Positions 15,949 to 25,106 of a stretch of 46,458 nt of DNA are shown here, piece by piece. Both the position numbers and the translations under genes were made by a program. The notes under the pieces are model-generated. The model was not told the DNA's origin. It was given only the letters and a program-made list of their open reading frames with translations, and ran no database searches. The stretch's first letter is position 1. Every line of letters starts with the position of its first letter. Source of the DNA: Actinomadura montaniterrae (lineage in GTDB: Bacteria > Actinomycetota > Actinomycetes > Streptosporangiales > Streptosporangiaceae); contig NZ_WBMR01000064.1 in NCBI RefSeq assembly GCF_008923365.1, positions 1 through 46,458 of the forward strand, given 5' to 3'.

Positions 15949-17367
15949 TCAGTCCCCGCGGCGCAGGAGGGCGAGGAACATCGCGTCGGTGCCGTGCCGG
16001 TGCGGCCAGAACTGCGCGTACGGGCCGTCGCCCACGCCGGTGAGATCCGCCGCGACGGACGCGAGGACGGCGGGCGCGTCGAGCCGCTCGACGCCGTCGC
16101 GGTCGCGGAGCACGTCGTCGACCACCACCCGCGTCTCGGCGAGGTGCGGGGAGCAGGTGACGTAGGCGACGACGCCGCCGGGACGGACCGACTCCAGCGC
16201 GGTCGCCAGCAGCCGCCGCTGCAGCGGGCCCAGCTCGGCGACCGACTCGGGGCCGCGGCGCCAGCGCGCCTCGGGACGGCGCCGCAGCGCGCCGAGGCCG
16301 GTGCAGGGCGCGTCCACCATGACGCGGTCGAACGCGCCGGGCCGCCACGCCGGGGCGGTGCCGTCCGCCGCGACGACGCCGGTCCGGTCGTCGACCGCGC
16401 GGCGGACGAGGCCCGCGCGGTGCGGCTGCACGTCGGCGGCGAGCAGGCGCGCGCCGCGCTCGGCCGCCACTGCCGACAGCAGGCCCGCCTTGCCGCCGGG
16501 ACCGGCGCAGATGTCGGCCCAGCGGGCGTCCGCGCCGTCCAGCGGGGCCGCGGCGAGCGCGAGGGCGACGAGCTGGCTCGCCTCGTCCTGGACGGCGGCG
16601 CGGCCGTCCCGGACGGCGCCGATGTGCCCCGGGTCGCCCTCCGCCAGCACGGCCGCGTACGGCGAGTACGGGGCGGGTTCGGCGCCCGCGTCGTACAGCT
16701 CCTGCGGGGTCGCGCGGCCGGGACGGGCGACCAGCGTCACCCGCGGGCGGGCGTTGTCGGCCTCCAGCAGCGCGCCGATCTCGCCGCGGTCGGGGCCGAG
16801 CGCGTCGCGCAGCGCCGACACGATCCACTTGGGGTGGCTGTGCGCGATCGACAGCCGGGCGGTGGCGTCGGCGTCGGCGGGCGCGACGATCGCGAGCCAC
16901 GCGTCCAGGTCGCGGGTCGCGACCTTGCGCAGCACCGCGTTCGCGAACTTCGCCTGGCCGGGGCCCGACACCGACCGCGCCAGCTCCACCGCCGTCCCGA
17001 CCGCGGCGTGCGGCGGGATGCGGGTGGCGAGGATCTGGTGCGCGCCGAGGCGCAGCACGTCCAGCAGCGGCGCGTCGATCCGGCGCAGCTCCCGGTCGCT
17101 GCACAGCGCGAGCACCGCGTCGTAGGTGCCGCGGCCGCGCAGCGTGCCGTAGGTCAGCTCGGTGGCGAGGGCGGCGTCGCGGCCGGTGATGCCGCGGTCG
17201 CGCAGGCGGGTGGGCAGCAGCAGGTTCGCGTACGCGTCGCGGGTCTCCACGGCGCGGATCACGTCGAACGCGGTACGCCGGACGAGGTCCTCCGGACGGC
17301 CCGTCCGGCGGGGCCCGCCGGGCCTGCGGGTGTCGGGACGGCCTCGTCGGCCACGGGTCGGCGGCAT
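15949..17367 (-). CDS. rsmB: 16S rRNA m5C967 methyltransferase, RsmB/Sun family
   Basis: The 472-residue protein has an N-terminal NusB-like RNA-binding domain (about residues 30-170) and a C-terminal Rossmann methyltransferase. The SAM motif is DICAGPGGKAGLLSAV; catalytic cysteines are in VMVDAPCTGLGALRRRPE and VAYVTCSPHLAET. It methylates cytosine 967 of 16S rRNA in Escherichia coli. The start ATG at 17367 overlaps the fmt stop by one base (TGATG), the usual fmt-rsmB coupling. A basic, Arg/Gly/Pro-rich N-terminal tail of about 25 residues precedes the folded part. Confidence 0.95.
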   Translation of the reverse strand: MPPTRGRRGRPDTRRPGGPRRTGRPEDLVRRTAFDVIRAVETRDAYANLLLPTRLRDRGITGRDAALATELTYGTLRGRGTYDAVLALCSDRELRRIDAPLLDVLRLGAHQILATRIPPHAAVGTAVELARSVSGPGQAKFANAVLRKVATRDLDAWLAIVAPADADATARLSIAHSHPKWIVSALRDALGPDRGEIGALLEADNARPRVTLVARPGRATPQELYDAGAEPAPYSPYAAVLAEGDPGHIGAVRDGRAAVQDEASQLVALALAAAPLDGADARWADICAGPGGKAGLLSAVAAERGARLLAADVQPHRAGLVRRAVDDRTGVVAADGTAPAWRPGAFDRVMVDAPCTGLGALRRRPEARWRRGPESVAELGPLQRRLLATALESVRPGGVVAYVTCSPHLAETRVVVDDVLRDRDGVERLDAPAVLASVAADLTGVGDGPYAQFWPHRHGTDAMFLALLRRGD

Positions 17368-18293
17368 CAGTGCAACGCGTCCTTGCCGGTGAGGTCCACG
17401 CCGCGCGCCCAGTCGGCGGCGGCCATGCGGCGCTTGCCCTGCGGCTGCACGTCGCCGAGCGCGACGGGGTGCGTGGCCGTGCCGACCAGCACCTCCTTCT
17501 TCCCGGGACGCAGCTCGCCCGGCGCCAGCTTCTCCGCCTCCGGGACGAGGCGGACGGGGCCGAGCTTGACGCGGGCGTCGCGGAACGTCGTCCACGCGCC
17601 CGGCGCGGGCGTGCAGGCGCGGACCAGGCGGTCGATGTGCAGGGCGGGCGTCCGCCAGTCGACGTGCCCGTCCTCCGGGTTCAGCTTGGCCGCGTGCGAC
17701 ACGCCCTCGGTGGGCTGCGGGCGCGGCTCCAGCACGCCCGCCTCGATGCCGTTCATCGTGTCGAGCAGCAGGCCGGCGCCCGCGACGGCGAGCCGTCCGA
17801 GCAGGTCGCCCGTGGTGTCGGTGGGGCGGATGGGCTCGGTGAGGACCCCGTAGACCGGGCCGGTGTCGAGGCCCTCCTCGATCTGGAAGGTGGCCGCGCC
17901 GGTCACGTCGTCGCCGTGCAGGATCGCCCGCTGGACGGGCGCCGCGCCGCGCCACGCGGGCAGCAGCGAGAAGTGCAGGTTCACCCACCCGTGCCGCGGG
18001 ATGTCCAGCGCCTCGCGCGGGAGCAGCGCCCCGTACGCGACGACCGGGCAGCAGTCCGGCGCGATCGCGCGGAGCCGGTCGAGGAACTCCGGGTCGCGGG
18101 CCTTGGCGGGCTTCAGCACCTCGACGCCCGCCTCGGCGGCCCGTACGGCGACCGGACTGGCCTCCAGGTGGCGGCCGCGCCCGGACCGGGCGTCCGGTCG
18201 CGTCACCACCGCGGCCACCTCGTGGTCGGACGCGAGCAGCGCGTCCAGGGCGGGAACGGACGTCTCCGGCGTGCCGGCGAAGACCAGCCGCAT
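17367..18293 (-). CDS. fmt: Methionyl-tRNA formyltransferase
   Basis: Fmt formylates initiator Met-tRNA using 10-formyl-tetrahydrofolate. The 308-residue protein has the N-terminal hydrolase domain (MRLVFAGTPETSVPALDALL; active-site region LHFSLLPAWRGAAPVQRAI; DDVTGAATFQIEEGLDTGPV) and a C-terminal OB-like tRNA-binding domain. It follows def by 12 bp and overlaps rsmB, the conserved def-fmt-rsmB order for the start and end of formyl-Met processing. Confidence 0.97.
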   Translation of the reverse strand: MRLVFAGTPETSVPALDALLASDHEVAAVVTRPDARSGRGRHLEASPVAVRAAEAGVEVLKPAKARDPEFLDRLRAIAPDCCPVVAYGALLPREALDIPRHGWVNLHFSLLPAWRGAAPVQRAILHGDDVTGAATFQIEEGLDTGPVYGVLTEPIRPTDTTGDLLGRLAVAGAGLLLDTMNGIEAGVLEPRPQPTEGVSHAAKLNPEDGHVDWRTPALHIDRLVRACTPAPGAWTTFRDARVKLGPVRLVPEAEKLAPGELRPGKKEVLVGTATHPVALGDVQPQGKRRMAAADWARGVDLTGKDALH

Positions 18294-18305
18294 CAGGCGC
18301 TCACC

Positions 18306-18851
18306 TCAGATCGCCTTCCCGAAGGTGCGGTGCGGCGACTCCTTCACGACGGGCGCCGGGTCGCCGAACCACTCGGCCTCCCGGATCGCCTTCATCGCGG
18401 CCTTGCGCTGCTCGGGGTCCATCCGGTCGATGAAGATGATCCCGTCCAGGTGGTCGGTCTCGTGCTGCACGCAGCGGGCCAGCAGGTGCGTGCCCTCCAG
18501 CGTGATCGGCTCGCCGTGCATGTTGAAGCCCTTCGCCACGACGCCGACCGAGCGCGGCGTCGGGAACGCCAGGCCGGGCAGCGACAGGCAGCCCTCGTCG
18601 TCGGTCTCCTGCTCGTCCGACAGGTCGAGCGTCGGGTTCACCACGTGCCCGAGCCGGTCGTCGACGTAGTAGGTGAACACCCGCAGGCCCACGCCGAGCT
18701 GCGGCGCCGCCAGGCCCGCCCCCGGCGCGTCGATCATCGTGTCGGTGAGGTCCTTGACGAGCTGGCGCAGCTCCTTGTCGAAGTCCTTCACCGGCTCCGC
18801 GGGCGTGCGCAGCACAGGGTCGCCGAAGAGGCGGATGGGCTTGACGGCCAA
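18306..18851 (-). CDS. def: Peptide deformylase
   Basis: Def removes the formyl group from nascent proteins. The 181-residue metalloenzyme has the three motifs GAGLAAPQLG, EGCLSLPG (metal Cys) and QHETDHLDGIIF (metal HEXXH). The reading begins with a TTG at 18851 preceded by GGAG at acceptable spacing. It is the promoter-proximal gene before fmt, and the unknown 608-residue protein lies just upstream on the same strand. Confidence 0.97.
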   Translation of the reverse strand: MAVKPIRLFGDPVLRTPAEPVKDFDKELRQLVKDLTDTMIDAPGAGLAAPQLGVGLRVFTYYVDDRLGHVVNPTLDLSDEQETDDEGCLSLPGLAFPTPRSVGVVAKGFNMHGEPITLEGTHLLARCVQHETDHLDGIIFIDRMDPEQRKAAMKAIREAEWFGDPAPVVKESPHRTFGKAI

Positions 18852-18959
18852 CGAGGACTCCGTTCCTGCGGGTGGGGCGCCGCGCGCCGCTCGAAGGGGG
18901 CGCGCCGGGCGGGACCGTGGATGTCGCGGCCTCCAGTCTACGGAGGGATCACGCGGACC

Positions 18960-20786
18960 TCACACGCCGCCGTTCCCGGCGGCGTGCGCGGAGCGGGCCT
19001 TGTAGGCGGCGGTACGGGCGGCCTTGGCGGTCGCCTTGTCGGGATGGTGGTCGCCGAGCGCCTCCAGGACGTCGGCGACGCCCGGGTGGTCGGTGCGCCA
19101 CAGCTCGTCCACCATCTCCCGCATCTCCGCCCCGGGCGGCGCGTCGACCAGCGCGGCGGCGACGGCCTCCTCCGGCTCGGCGGTCTCCAGCATCCCGGCG
19201 ACCGTGTCGACGAACACCCACAGGTACTCGGCGCGGGACAGCTCCCGGCCCGCCGGGTCGCCCGCCGCGTTCAGCCACAGCGCCGCGTACGGCGACACGA
19301 GCGGGTGCTCCTGCGCGGCCCGCACCACCGGCGCGGCCTCCGGGCCGACGCGGTGCAGGACGGCGGCGGCGAGGTTGCGGGCACCGGGCCCGCCGCCGCG
19401 CATCACGTCGAGCAGGTCGGCGGCGGCGTCCTTGACGTCGTGGGACGCGAGCCAGCCGTCGATCTCCTCGTCGGCGGTCTCCGGCCGGTGCCAGGCGAGC
19501 CCCGCGACCAGCTCGGCGGCCGGCGCGCCGGCCAGCTCCCCGACGACCGGCGCGGTGAACCCGTCCGACAGCAGCAGCTCCCGCACGCCCCACACGCCGA
19601 GCGGGGTCAGCGCGCGGCCCCCGTCGCCGGCGGGCTCGACGACGCCCCAGCGGGCCAGGTCGTCCAGCTCCAGGGTGAGCGCGTCGCGCACCGCCGTCGC
19701 CAGCGACCGCTCGTCGGAGATCTCGTAGGCCTCGGCGACGTGGCCGAGCAGCGCGTCGGCCAGTTCGCCGGGGGTGGCGGGCTCCTCCTGCTCGTACAGG
19801 TGGATCAGCACGCCGGTCAGCTCGTTCTGCACCAGCTCGATCGCGTCGAGGCCGTCGGACGGGTCGTGCTCGGGGACGGCGACGGAGTCCAGCAGCCGCA
19901 GCCAGACGCGCAGCGCGCGCTCGTCGTCGCCGGAGCCGAGGTCGGGCAGCGCCGGCCCGGGCGCGGCCTTGCCGCCCTCCGCGCGGATCACCTCCGCCTC
20001 GGTCGCGGCCCACCAGAGGCGGTCGAGCTCCGGCAGGTCGGTCTGGTCGCCGACCTCGACGCCGGGGAGGCGGCGCGGGGTGGCGAGGCCCAGCGCGGCG
20101 ACGGCGGCCTCGGCGTCCGCCGCGGTCAGCTCGTCCAGCTCGGTGAGCACCCGCTCGCCCGTCCACTCGGCCAGCGCGCGGACCTCGGCGGTCAGGCCGG
20201 AGCGGCGCGCCGCGTCCGCGAGCTCGGCCGCCGGGGCCAGCCGGACCGGCGGGACGACGAGGTCCTCGGTGCGCCGCAGGTAGTCCTCGGCGCGGGCGTA
20301 GCGCTCCTCGTCGGGCAGCGCCTCGAACTCGCGCATCCACTCCTCGACGGCGTCCTGGTCGTCGAGGGGGATCCCGTCGGCCTCCATCAGCCCGGCGACG
20401 ACCTCGGCGGCGACCTGCCGCTCGGCGCTGTCGGTCTCGGCGACCACCGCGGCGAACTCGGGCGCGAGCCGGTCGATCTCGGCGGCCAGCTCCGCGGCGC
20501 GCTCCGCGGTCACGGCGCCGGTGTCGCCGAGGAACGCCGCGACGGCGCGCAGCGTGTCCAGCACGGACGGGACCTCGTCGGCGCCCGCGACCACCGTCTC
20601 CGGGAACACCTCCAGCAGCAGCGCGCGGAGCGCGCCGGGGGTGAGGGCGTCCGGGCCCTCCAGCCCCATCTCCCGCGCGGCGAGGTCGAACAGCAGGTGA
20701 GCGCCCTGCCCGTCGACCTTCTCGCCGCGTTCGTCCGCCCAGCGCCGCAGGTCGCCCGCGGTCGTCTCCACCCAGTTGTCGGCCAC
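18960..20786 (-). CDS. Uncharacterised acidic 608-residue protein
   Basis: I do not recognise a named family. The protein is soluble, acidic and almost wholly helical by composition. The N-terminal part begins VADNWVETTAGDLRRWADERG. The middle holds a segment that looks like a winged helix (LTLELDDLARWGVVEP...LTPLGVWGVRELLL). The C-terminal 150 residues read like HEAT/ARM-type helical repeats (ADLLDVMRGGGPGARNLAAAVLHRVG, then HPGVADVLEALGDHHPDKATAKAARTAAYKARSA). The final repeat, with HPDKATAKAARKAAYKA-like sequence, is seen in several actinobacterial unknowns. It starts with GTG at 20786, 50 bp after the priA stop and about 110 bp before def, so it may share the priA transcript. Confidence 0.88.
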   Translation of the reverse strand: MADNWVETTAGDLRRWADERGEKVDGQGAHLLFDLAAREMGLEGPDALTPGALRALLLEVFPETVVAGADEVPSVLDTLRAVAAFLGDTGAVTAERAAELAAEIDRLAPEFAAVVAETDSAERQVAAEVVAGLMEADGIPLDDQDAVEEWMREFEALPDEERYARAEDYLRRTEDLVVPPVRLAPAAELADAARRSGLTAEVRALAEWTGERVLTELDELTAADAEAAVAALGLATPRRLPGVEVGDQTDLPELDRLWWAATEAEVIRAEGGKAAPGPALPDLGSGDDERALRVWLRLLDSVAVPEHDPSDGLDAIELVQNELTGVLIHLYEQEEPATPGELADALLGHVAEAYEISDERSLATAVRDALTLELDDLARWGVVEPAGDGGRALTPLGVWGVRELLLSDGFTAPVVGELAGAPAAELVAGLAWHRPETADEEIDGWLASHDVKDAAADLLDVMRGGGPGARNLAAAVLHRVGPEAAPVVRAAQEHPLVSPYAALWLNAAGDPAGRELSRAEYLWVFVDTVAGMLETAEPEEAVAAALVDAPPGAEMREMVDELWRTDHPGVADVLEALGDHHPDKATAKAARTAAYKARSAHAAGNGGV

Positions 20787-20836
20787 CCGAGAACCCTATT
20801 GGCCCGCGCCTCCCGCGCGGGCCAACTCCGGCGCGG

Positions 20837-22933
20837 TCAGATGAGTTCCAGCGGGTCGATCTGGACGCGGACGGTCTCGGTCGCTTTGCGGGCGCTGCGG
20901 ACGCCCTGAGCCTCCTTGAGCGCGCGCGCGAGCGCGGGCCCCGCCGCACGTGGCACCCGGACAAGAGCGCGCTCCTTCTCCGGCCCCTCCGCTCCCGGCT
21001 GCCGCGGGACGGGCACCGGCCCGAGCACCTCCGCCCCGTCCGGCAGCCGCGCGTCCGCCAGCAGCTCCCGGATCGCGGCCGGGGTCGCGGTCAGCGACGC
21101 CATCCGCGCCGCCGGCGGGAACCCCGCCTCCCGGCGCTCGGCCAGCTCCCGCTCGGCGTAGGTGACCGGATCCCACCGGACGAGCGCCTGGACCGCCGGC
21201 AGCGCCCCCTCCGCCGCCACCACCACCGGCGCCTCCGGCCGGACGAGCGCCGCCGCGTTCATCCAGCGCCGCAGCGTCTCCTCCCCCGCCCGCAGGTCGG
21301 GCCGCCCCAGCAGCACCCAGCCGTCCAGCAGCAGCCCGGCCGTGTAACCGCCGTCGGCGGGGGGTTCCGCGCCCGGCGTCGACACCACCAGCGCCCGCTC
21401 CGGGCCGACCCGCTCCAGGATCGCCTCCCGCCCGGACGTCCGCACCGGCACGCCTGGGAACGCCCGGCCCAGCTCCTCCGCCGTGCGCTTCGCGCCTACC
21501 ACGATCGCGCGCACCTGGAAGAAGCCGCATTCGGGGCAATGCCAGTCGCCCGCTATGCGGCCGCACCACCGGCAGTAGGGCGCCGCATGCGACGACGGCA
21601 ACGCCAACGGCCCCTGGCAGGCGACGCAGTGCGCCGGAGTACGGCATCGCCCGCACGCGATGCCCGGCACGTAACCGCGCCTGGGCACCTGCACGAGCAC
21701 CGGCCCCTCCTCCAGCGCGCGCCTCGCCGCCTCGAACGCCAGATTCGGAAGCCGCGCCGTGCGCGCCGCCGCGTCCCGGGCGAGCTGCGCGTCCTCCCCC
21801 ACGTACCGGACACGCGGCATCGCGCGCCGTACCCGCGCCCGGTCGGCGGCCAAGGCGTGTGCCCATCCCGTCTCGACCAGCACGGTCGCGTCCGTGGTCC
21901 GGGTGAACCCGCCGATCAGCGCCGCCGCCTTCGCCCGGTGCGCGCGCAGCGCCAGCACCTCGCGCGGATGCGGATAGGGGGCGTGCGGCTCGGCGTGCAC
22001 GTCGTCGCCGTCGTCCCACAGCACGACGAGCCCCAGATCCGCGACGGGCGCGAACATCGCGGCCCGCGTCCCGACCACCGCCCGCGCCTTCCCCCGCAGC
22101 ACCGCCAGCCACCGCCGGTACCGCTCCGCCGGGCCCAGCTCCGCCGTCAGCGCGACGTGCCGCCCCTCCCCCAGCTCCGCGGACAGCGCCGCGTCCACCC
22201 GCGCCACGTCACGGCCGTCCGCCACCACGACGAGCGCCCCGCGCCCGGCGCGCAGCGTCACCGCCACGGCCCGCGCGATGGCCGCCGCCCACTCCGGGCC
22301 CGGCAGCGCCGTCCACACCGCCCGCGGCGCCCTCCCCTCCGCCAGCGCGTTCAGGAACGACGCACCGGCCGGATACTCCAGCCACGGGTCGTCCCCCTCG
22401 TCGTGACCTTTCGCGGGTTCCTCGCCCGCGTCGTCCTTGACGGGCTCCGCCTCCACGCGGGCGTGCCGCGGCGGGACCGCCAGCCGCAGCACGTCCGCGA
22501 ACGTCCCGGCATAACGGTCGGCGACCTCCCGCGCCAGCGAGGCGACCTCCGGCGTGAGGACGGCCTCCGAAGACGTCACGCGCTCCAGGTACAGGAGCTT
22601 CCCGCCATGCCCGCTCTCCTCGACGCGCTCCAGCAGGAACCCGTCGACGAGCTGCCCCGCGAACCGCACCCTCACCCGGCACCCCGGCACGGCCTTCCCG
22701 TCGAGCTCCACCGGGACCAGGTAGTCGAACGGACGGTCCAGATGCGGAAGGGACATGTCGACCGCGACACGGGCGACGGGCCGCTCCTCCGCCGGGCGCC
22801 GCGCCCCCTTCTTGGGGGCCTTGCCAGCGCTCTTCCCGGCGGGCCCCTTCGCCTGCCGCGCCTTGCCCGCGGGCACCCTGGGCACGTCGTCCAGGCCCGG
22901 GATCAGGTCCGCTCCCCCTCCGTCCTCCGTCAC
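20837..22933 (-). CDS. priA: PriA-like primosomal protein without intact helicase motifs
   Basis: The 698-residue protein aligns with PriA (replication restart): an N-terminal DNA-binding domain (VAVDMSLPHLDRPFDYLVP, CRVRVRFAGQLVDGFLLER) and two zinc-binding CxxC pairs (CGRCRTPAHCVACQG and CRWCGRIAGDWHCPECG). The Walker A position reads LPGPEWAAAIARAV, with no GKS/T, and the DExH position reads LWDDGDD. ATP hydrolysis is therefore unlikely. Actinobacterial PriA proteins are known for missing detectable helicase domains, so this is a lineage trait. A basic Lys/Ala-rich stretch lies at residues 22-45. The start is a GTG at 22933. Confidence 0.93.
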   Translation of the reverse strand: MTEDGGGADLIPGLDDVPRVPAGKARQAKGPAGKSAGKAPKKGARRPAEERPVARVAVDMSLPHLDRPFDYLVPVELDGKAVPGCRVRVRFAGQLVDGFLLERVEESGHGGKLLYLERVTSSEAVLTPEVASLAREVADRYAGTFADVLRLAVPPRHARVEAEPVKDDAGEEPAKGHDEGDDPWLEYPAGASFLNALAEGRAPRAVWTALPGPEWAAAIARAVAVTLRAGRGALVVVADGRDVARVDAALSAELGEGRHVALTAELGPAERYRRWLAVLRGKARAVVGTRAAMFAPVADLGLVVLWDDGDDVHAEPHAPYPHPREVLALRAHRAKAAALIGGFTRTTDATVLVETGWAHALAADRARVRRAMPRVRYVGEDAQLARDAAARTARLPNLAFEAARRALEEGPVLVQVPRRGYVPGIACGRCRTPAHCVACQGPLALPSSHAAPYCRWCGRIAGDWHCPECGFFQVRAIVVGAKRTAEELGRAFPGVPVRTSGREAILERVGPERALVVSTPGAEPPADGGYTAGLLLDGWVLLGRPDLRAGEETLRRWMNAAALVRPEAPVVVAAEGALPAVQALVRWDPVTYAERELAERREAGFPPAARMASLTATPAAIRELLADARLPDGAEVLGPVPVPRQPGAEGPEKERALVRVPRAAGPALARALKEAQGVRSARKATETVRVQIDPLELI

Positions 22934-23084
22934 GCCCCCGTCCTACCAGATCAGCCCGACAGCCATCGGCGCGCGCTAAGGTGTGGTCCGTTTGAACGGG
23001 GCGCGCATCCGGCCGATCCGCGAACAAGTGAGATCGCCCGACGCCCTTCGCGCACCCGCCGTCCGACGAGCACGTGCAGGCGAT

Positions 23085-24755
23085 GTGACCACAGCGCATA
23101 CTCCAGAGCTGACCGACGCCCGGACCCGGGCCGGATCATCGGCCCGCCCGGGCCGCCCCGGCGCGGCCTGGTGGAAGCGGTGGACCAACCCCCGCAACCC
23201 CGTCGTGGCCGCCACGGTCGCCGCGGCCGTCATGCACCTGATCTGGGCCCTCTACCTGGCGACCGAGGGCGGCGACCTCGCCGCCCAGGCCGCCTGGACC
23301 GACTTCGCCTGGAAGCACCCCACCGCCGCCTACAGCTTCGCCTGGTACGGCGGCATGCACCCCGCCTCCTACAGCCTCCTGTCCCCGTACCTGATGGCGC
23401 TGTTCGGCATCCGGACCGTCGCCGTGATCGCCGGCACCGTCTCCGCGGGGCTCACCGCGCACCTCCTGAGGCGGTTCAAGGCGCGCATGGCGCTGCCCGC
23501 CGCGCTGTGGGCCGCGTTCGCGCTGTCGTGCAACACCGCCTCCGGACGCGTGACGTTCGGGCTCGGCCTCATGTTCGCGCTGATGGCGGTGATCGTCGCG
23601 TTCACCCCGCGCGGCACGCCCGCGCTCCGCTTCGCCGGGATGGTCGGCCTCGGCCTGCTCGCCACCGCGTCCAGCCCCGTCGCCGGCCTGTTCCTGCTCG
23701 TCCTCGCCGCCACCCTCTTCCTGACCGGACGGCGCCGCGCCGGGATCTCCGTCGCGATCGGCATGCCCGTCGTCGTCGGGACCACGAGCCTGCTGTTCCC
23801 CTTCAACGGCGTCCAGCCGATCTCCTTCACCGCGATCGTGCTGTGGGCCGTCATCAGCGTCGTCGCCGTCCTGGTCTTCGCCCCGCCCAGCTGGCGGTTC
23901 GTCCGCGTCGGCGCCGGCGTCTACCTGCTCGGCATCCTGCTCACCTGGGCGATCCCCTCGCCCGTCGGAAGCAACGTCGAACGCCTCTCCCTGGTCTTCG
24001 GCGCGATGTTCTGCCTGGCCGCCGTCGCGCGCGCACACGGCCGCGTCCGCATCGCCGTGCTCTCCCTGGCGTTCATCATCACCGGCTCATGGCAGGTCGT
24101 GAAACCCATCGAGGACCTCGTCCACACCACCCCCGCCGCGTCCGCCGCCGCCAACGCCCAGGGCCTCGTCGACGAACTCCACGCCCTCGGCGCCCAGCGG
24201 ACCCGCATCGAGGTCGTCCCCCTCCGCTCCCACTGGGAGGCCGCCGGCCTCAGCCGCCACTTCATCCTCGCCCGCGGCTGGAACCGCCAGGTCGACGCCG
24301 AACGCCACGGCCTCTTCTACAAGGACGGCGCCCTCACCCCCGCCAGCTACCACGACTGGCTGCGGAAATGGGCCGTCCAGTACGTCGTGCTGCCCGAACA
24401 GGAAGCCGACTGGTCCGGCAAGAACGAGGCCGCCCTCGTCAAGGCCGGCCAGCCGTACCTGGCGGAGGTCTGGCACGACGAGCACTGGCGCCTCTACCGC
24501 GTCGCCTACCCCACACCGCTCGTCGACCCGCCCGCCACCGTCCAGACCCTCAACTCCGGCGAACTCGTCGTGGAGATGCCGTCGCCCGGCTCCGTCCTCG
24601 TCCGCGTCTCCTGGTCCCCCTGGCTCAGCGTCACCGGCGGCGACGCCTGCCTCGCCCGCGCCGGCGACTTCGTCCGCATGACCGCCAAAGACCCCGGCCA
24701 CTACACCATCGCCGCCCACTACGGCCTCCACCGCGGCAACCACTGTGTTGGCTGA
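23085..24755 (+). CDS. Large polytopic membrane protein, possibly GT-C-like
   Basis: The 556-residue protein has roughly ten hydrophobic helices in its first 360 residues, then a soluble C-terminal domain of about 200 residues (LVDELHALGAQRTRIEVVP ... YHDWLRKWAVQYVVLP ... EHWRLYRVAYP). The order of a periplasm-facing loop after helix 1 with acidic residues (GGDLAAQAAWTDFAWKHP, then WYGGMHPASYSLLSPYLM), many helices and an outer C-terminal domain recalls GT-C glycosyltransferases using lipid-linked sugars, but no catalytic motif can be assigned. I chose the GTG at 23085; earlier in-frame starts give an Arg-rich tail. It is the only plus-strand gene between about 7.4 kb and 40.6 kb and separates priA from metK. 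Its last three codons and stop lie inside a 41-bp repeat. Confidence 0.82.
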   Translation: MTTAHTPELTDARTRAGSSARPGRPGAAWWKRWTNPRNPVVAATVAAAVMHLIWALYLATEGGDLAAQAAWTDFAWKHPTAAYSFAWYGGMHPASYSLLSPYLMALFGIRTVAVIAGTVSAGLTAHLLRRFKARMALPAALWAAFALSCNTASGRVTFGLGLMFALMAVIVAFTPRGTPALRFAGMVGLGLLATASSPVAGLFLLVLAATLFLTGRRRAGISVAIGMPVVVGTTSLLFPFNGVQPISFTAIVLWAVISVVAVLVFAPPSWRFVRVGAGVYLLGILLTWAIPSPVGSNVERLSLVFGAMFCLAAVARAHGRVRIAVLSLAFIITGSWQVVKPIEDLVHTTPAASAAANAQGLVDELHALGAQRTRIEVVPLRSHWEAAGLSRHFILARGWNRQVDAERHGLFYKDGALTPASYHDWLRKWAVQYVVLPEQEADWSGKNEAALVKAGQPYLAEVWHDEHWRLYRVAYPTPLVDPPATVQTLNSGELVVEMPSPGSVLVRVSWSPWLSVTGGDACLARAGDFVRMTAKDPGHYTIAAHYGLHRGNHCVG

Positions 24756-24825
24756 ATCCCAGCCCAAAGGGCTCGCCTAGCGGCTGTGTTCACTCAATCC
24801 CGGCCCAAGGCACTCGCCTAGCGGC
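24744..24825 (+). repeat. Two 41-bp tandem repeats over the gene's 3' end
   Basis: Units 24744-24784 and 24785-24825 abut exactly and match at 34 of 41 positions by my count. Both end with CTCGCCTAGCGGC. The first unit contains the last codons and the TGA of the membrane protein gene, so the duplication includes coding sequence. The intervening region up to 25106 has no credible gene. Confidence 0.85.
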
Positions 24826-24874
24826 TCGCGCCTTGACCGTGCTTGGGCGAGCGCGGCCTCGCTTCGCGAGCTTC

Positions 24875-24910
24875 CCGGTGGGGGCTCGCCTTCGGCTTCG
24901 CCCCCACCGG
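24875..24910. repeat. Perfect 11-bp inverted repeat, REP-like hairpin
   Basis: CCGGTGGGGGC (24875-24885) and GCCCCCACCGG (24900-24910) form a perfect stem around a 14-base loop that itself contains GCC-TTC-GGC. No T-run follows, so it could be a hairpin-only terminator for the membrane gene or a dispersed palindromic element. A second hairpin, GGGCCGTC/GACGGCCC with loop TGC, lies at 25000-25018. The remaining bases of 24826-25106 show nothing else. Confidence 0.65.
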
Positions 24911-25106
24911 TCAGATAACGCGCTCGCGTGACGGCTGAGGTCCTTGGGCGGTTCCGCCGGTCCGCTCGCTGATCGGCTTGCGGCTTCCCGCGCGCGCCGG
25001 GGCCGTCTGCGACGGCCCTGAGCGGCTCTCCAGCCTCCACACGGCCGTCCCGTGCAGGCAGAGGGGCTTGGGCGGGGCTGAGAGCGGTCAGGACGGCTCG
25101 GGCATG

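Noticed and set aside
17370..20909. A 1179-residue plus-strand frame opposite fmt, def and the 608-residue gene
   Set aside because: It is the antisense of real minus-strand genes, an expected artefact at this GC content, with low-complexity Arg/Ala/Gly sequence.
24744..24825. A CRISPR array or attachment site
   Set aside because: There are only two abutting 41-bp units with no spacers, no cas genes, and no integrase or tRNA gene nearby.
21539..24931. An 1130-residue plus-strand frame across priA and the membrane protein gene
   Set aside because: It runs antisense to priA and out of frame with the membrane gene; His/Arg/Pro-rich with no domain.
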